NCBI GenBank assembly: GCA_003694235.1
Contig: RFKO01000271.1
Span: 1-7,452 of the forward strand
Length of the DNA stretch: 7,452 bases
Source of the DNA: Anaerolineae bacterium
GTDB lineage: Bacteria > Chloroflexota > Anaerolineae > Anaerolineales > UBA11858
Direction: 5' to 3'
In this document: positions 5,348 to 7,452 of the stretch, piece after piece
Layout of the letters: the number at the start of each line of letters is the position of its first letter
How positions within the stretch are numbered: position 1 is the stretch's first letter
Translations under genes and position numbers: made by a program
The notes under the pieces: model-generated
The model's database searches: none
Seen by the model: only the letters and a program-made list of their open reading frames with translations
What the model was told of the DNA's origin: nothing

Positions 5348-6187
5348 ATGGGCACGCTGTATCTCATCGCCACGCCAATCGGCAACCTGGAAGACATCAC
5401 CTTCCGCGCGGTGCGGCTGCTGAACGAAGTGGAATACATTGTCGCCGAAGACACCCGCCAGACGGCCAAACTGCTCTCCCACTACAACATCCATCCACGC
5501 AACGAGATGATCAGCCTGCACGATCACAGCCGCCCAGAGCAAATCGAACGCATTGTCCGGGCGTTGGCGGAGGGCGATGTAGCCCTGCTCTCCGATGCCG
5601 GCACACCGCTGATCAACGACCCCGGCTTTGAACTGGTCAGGCGCGCCCTGGAGGAAGGTCATCGTGTGGTGCCTGTCCCTGGCCCCAGTGCGCCGCTGGC
5701 GGCGCTGGTCGCCTCAGGGCTGCCAACCGACGCTTTCCTTTATCTGGGATATCTGCCCCGCAAGTCGGCACAGCGCCGCCGTTTGCTGCAGCAGGTAGCC
5801 GATCTGCGCTACACCCTGATTGTACTGGAAACCCCGCACCGCCTGTTGGACGCCCTGCGAGATATCCAGGCCGAACTGGGAGACCGGCTCATGGCTGTGG
5901 GGCGTGAACTCACCAAACTGCATGAGGAAATCCTGCGAGGGAAAGTCTCCGAAATCCTGTCCCATTTTGAACATCATGCGCCGCGAGGCGAGTTCACTCT
6001 GGTGATTGCGGGCGCGCCCGAAGCATCCCGCTGGCCGCGCCCGCGCCTGCTATCTGCCATCGAGCAGGCGCTGCAGCGCGGCGAGCCGCCTTCCGAAGCC
6101 GCCCGACGGCTGGCGGAGGCCTCTGGCTGGCCGCGACGCGAAGTGTATCAACTGTTACACGAGAGGAAAACTCATGAATCTGGATGA
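5348..6187 (+). CDS. rsmI: 16S rRNA (cytidine-1402-2'-O)-methyltransferase RsmI
   Basis: A 279-residue SAM-dependent methyltransferase of the tetrapyrrole-methylase fold. It adds the 2'-O-methyl group to C1402 in the decoding centre of 16S rRNA (E. coli numbering), which tunes start-codon choice and fidelity. Hallmarks in order: LYLIATPIGNLEDITFRA (4-21), VAEDTRQTAKLLSHY (32-46), LLSDAGTPLINDPGFELV (80-97), VPVPGPSAPLAAL (108-120), LGYLPRKSAQRR (133-144), ETPHRLLDAL (161-170) and GRELTKLHEEILRG (185-198). All are canonical and the length is normal. A short helical C-terminal extension (about 235-275) is also usual. The ATG is unambiguous from the conserved N-terminus, but no Shine-Dalgarno precedes it; the repeat array ends 3 bp upstream. 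It overlaps the isomerase gene by 14 nt. Confidence 0.96.
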   Translation: MGTLYLIATPIGNLEDITFRAVRLLNEVEYIVAEDTRQTAKLLSHYNIHPRNEMISLHDHSRPEQIERIVRALAEGDVALLSDAGTPLINDPGFELVRRALEEGHRVVPVPGPSAPLAALVASGLPTDAFLYLGYLPRKSAQRRRLLQQVADLRYTLIVLETPHRLLDALRDIQAELGDRLMAVGRELTKLHEEILRGKVSEILSHFEHHAPRGEFTLVIAGAPEASRWPRPRLLSAIEQALQRGEPPSEAARRLAEASGWPRREVYQLLHERKTHESG

Positions 6188-7232
6188 TCTGAACCTGTTC
6201 ACCCAAATTGATACCGAAAACATGCTGGCCGAAATCGACGCGCTGCCAGAGCAACTGGAAAACGCCTGGGAAACAGGCCATACAATGTCTCTCCCTCGCT
6301 GGGAGGGCATTCGCCAGGTGGTCATCGCCGGCATGGGCGGTTCGGCTATCGGAGCGGATCTGCTGGCCGCCTACATCGCCCCTCAATGCAACGTGCCAGT
6401 CGTGGTGCATCGCGACTATGACCTGCCGGCCTGGGCACGCGGCGAGCAAACGCTGATGATCGCCTCCTCGCACTCCGGCAACACTGAGGAAACGCTTTCG
6501 GCGTTTGAGGCCGCGGTGGAGAACGGTTGCCGCACGCTGGCCGTGTGCACCGGCGGCGAACTGGCTCTGCGAGCCGAACAAACCGGCGCGGCGCTATGGC
6601 GCTTTGAACATCAGGGACAGCCGCGGGCCGCAGTGGGCTACTCGTTTGGACTGCTGCTCGCCGCGCTCTCCCGCCTGAAATTGATCCCCGATCCGGCTCC
6701 AGACCTGGCCGAAACGCTGATCGAGCTGCGCGCCGGGCGGGAGTCGCTGGGCGCCGCCAGCCCGGTTCTGGAGAACCCCGCCAAACGCCTGGCCGGACAG
6801 TGCATCAACCGCTGGCTGGTCATCCTGGGAGCCGGCTTCCTCGCACCGGTCGCCCGCCGCTGGAAAGGGCAGGTCAGCGAGATTGCCAAAACCTGGGCGC
6901 AGTTCGAGGCGCTCCCGGAAGCCGATCACAACACCCTTGCCGGCGTGGTCAACCCCGAAGCATTGCTTACCCAAACCATGGTGCTTTTCCTGCGCGCCAG
7001 CGGCAATCACCCCCGCAACCGTCTGCGCGTCGACCTGACCAAAGAAATCTTCATGCTCGAAGGCCTGGGTACAGATTTCGTCGACGCCCGCGGCGACTCG
7101 CGACTGGCGCAGATGTGGACGCTGCTGCAGTTCGGTGATTACTTTGCCTATTACCTGGCCATGATCTATCAGGTCGATCCCACCCCCGTGGCAGCCATCG
7201 AAGGATTGAAAGCGCGCCTGAAAGAACGATGA
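6174..7232 (+). CDS. Bifunctional phosphoglucose/phosphomannose isomerase (SIS domain)
   Basis: A 352-residue, two-SIS-domain isomerase of the archaeal-type PGI/PMI family. It interconverts glucose-6-phosphate or mannose-6-phosphate with fructose-6-phosphate in the cytosol, feeding glycolysis and mannose-based polymers. Seen: VVIAGMGGSAIGADLL (49-64), the sugar-phosphate loop ASSHSGNTEET (97-107), PRAAVGYSFG (150-159), FEALPEADHNTLAGV (244-258), which matches the family's His-containing loop, and the C-terminal TDFVDARGDSRLAQM (300-314). The length is typical. The start at 6174 has AGAGG (6162-6166) seven bases upstream. A longer frame open from 6006 lies inside rsmI and is not family-like. 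The ATG is 14 nt inside the end of rsmI, which suggests coupled translation. Single-activity enzymes are possible because substrate preference cannot be read from the sequence. Confidence 0.92.
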   Translation: MNLDDLNLFTQIDTENMLAEIDALPEQLENAWETGHTMSLPRWEGIRQVVIAGMGGSAIGADLLAAYIAPQCNVPVVVHRDYDLPAWARGEQTLMIASSHSGNTEETLSAFEAAVENGCRTLAVCTGGELALRAEQTGAALWRFEHQGQPRAAVGYSFGLLLAALSRLKLIPDPAPDLAETLIELRAGRESLGAASPVLENPAKRLAGQCINRWLVILGAGFLAPVARRWKGQVSEIAKTWAQFEALPEADHNTLAGVVNPEALLTQTMVLFLRASGNHPRNRLRVDLTKEIFMLEGLGTDFVDARGDSRLAQMWTLLQFGDYFAYYLAMIYQVDPTPVAAIEGLKARLKER

Positions 7233-7259
7233 GAAACCCCCAGATGCTCGCCGCTTTGC

Positions 7260-7267
7260 ATTATAAT
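7260..7267. promoter_or_regulatory. Palindromic ATTATAAT, possible -10 box downstream of the isomerase
   Basis: ATTATAAT contains TATAAT on both strands (plus 7262-7267, minus 7265-7260). There is no TGn extension and no recognisable -35 box, and no reading frame follows within the window. It could serve a gene beyond the right edge, or be chance AT-rich spacer sequence. Confidence 0.2.
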
Positions 7268-7283
7268 CAAGATCAGAGGGACT

Positions 7284-7363
7284 GAAGCAATCTCCCTCCC
7301 CGTGGGAGAGTGCTTTCCTTCGCCAGGCTCAGGGCAGGCGGCGGCTACACCGCCTACCAAGAA
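7284..7363. repeat. Composite palindromic intergenic repeat, copy 1
   Basis: It begins with an imperfect hairpin: GAAGCAATCTCCC (7284-7296), a 7-nt loop, then GGGAGAGTGCTTTC (7304-7317). CTTCGCCAGGCTCAGGGCAG and a GGCGG...CCGCC palindrome (7338-7353) follow, and it ends CTACCAAGAA. The same layout is repeated in shortened form at 7394. The GAAGCAATCTC core resembles a dispersed intergenic repeat that I recall from several bacterial genomes. No coding potential is seen. The hairpin may also protect or end the isomerase transcript. Confidence 0.7.
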
Positions 7364-7370
7364 ACTTGCT

Positions 7371-7452
7371 TTGTCATCGCGAGGGCGCAGCCCGAAGCGA
7401 TCTCCCAGCCGGGGGAGGAGATTGCTTCGCCGCCTGCGGCGGCTACCAAGAA
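7371..7452. repeat. Composite palindromic intergenic repeat, copy 2 (reaches window edge)
   Basis: TTGTCATCGCGAG (7371-7383) leads through a small GGGC/GCCC hairpin into a 13-bp stem: CGAAGCGATCTCC (7393-7405) with GGAGATTGCTTCG (7417-7429), complementary except for one G-T pair, around an 11-nt loop. A CCGCC/GGCGG palindrome (7430-7442) and CTACCAAGAA then match the end of copy 1. The array may continue past the edge. It is a REP-like element, not a gene. Confidence 0.75.

Noticed and set aside
5138..5662. Long minus-strand open frame crossing the 21-bp array and antisense to rsmI
   Set aside because: It exists because the array period is a multiple of three and because it lies opposite rsmI. 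Its repetitive peptide and the strong rsmI match on the other strand make it a by-product.
6006..6173. N-terminal extension of the isomerase
   Set aside because: It is the rsmI sequence read in another frame with an Arg/Pro/Cys-rich peptide; ATG 6174 has a ribosome binding site and gives the normal family length.
7169..7360. Minus-strand open frame over the isomerase end and repeat copy 1
   Set aside because: It is composed of antisense isomerase and intergenic repeat sequence; the peptide is of the type often produced by this repeat family.

Overview
This window is ordinary, tightly packed bacterial chromosome. It holds ten protein genes, one of them cut by the left edge, and no RNA genes that I can see. 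Moderately high GC, extended -10 promoters, a DUF951 protein, a free-standing TGS-domain GTPase, an archaeal-type bifunctional phosphoglucose/phosphomannose isomerase, and gaps filled with short-period repeats together suggest Chloroflexota, probably an Anaerolineae relative. That assignment rests on remembered family distributions, not on a marker gene.

The genes diverge from one point near 4,990. Leftward (minus strand) run a site-2-type membrane metalloprotease (M50), an HD-domain phosphohydrolase, a prephenate-dehydrogenase-like oxidoreductase (TyrA-like), a small GIY-YIG protein, 2-amino-3-ketobutyrate CoA ligase / glycine C-acetyltransferase (kbl), a TGS GTPase, and the first 46 codons of a GPH/MFS-type sugar transporter. 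The first four are 2-14 nt apart or overlapping and look like one operon. kbl follows across a 90-bp repeat-filled gap and is closed by a strong hairpin terminator, so the GTPase and transporter are probably separate units. Rightward (plus strand) run a DUF951 mini-protein, the 16S rRNA 2'-O-methyltransferase rsmI, and the phosphoglucose/phosphomannose isomerase. rsmI and the isomerase overlap by 14 nt.

The two directions are driven by two extended -10 elements (TGnTATAAT) placed back to back only 13 bp apart. The plus-strand one puts the predicted transcript start on the A of the DUF951 ATG, so that gene is probably leaderless. The minus-strand one gives a leader of about 10 nt that begins with the Shine-Dalgarno sequence.

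Three non-coding stretches hold structured repeats: an 8-bp tandem repeat with an inverted continuation (2439-2520), a 21-bp tandem array made of three related 7-mers that ends 3 bp before rsmI (5225-5344), and a composite palindromic repeat family at the right edge (7284-7452). I see no mobile element, CRISPR array, phage or defence locus. The best leads are the TyrA-like protein, which appears to have lost the catalytic Ser and His of true prephenate dehydrogenases, the overlapping divergent promoters, and the repeat arrays pressed against gene boundaries.
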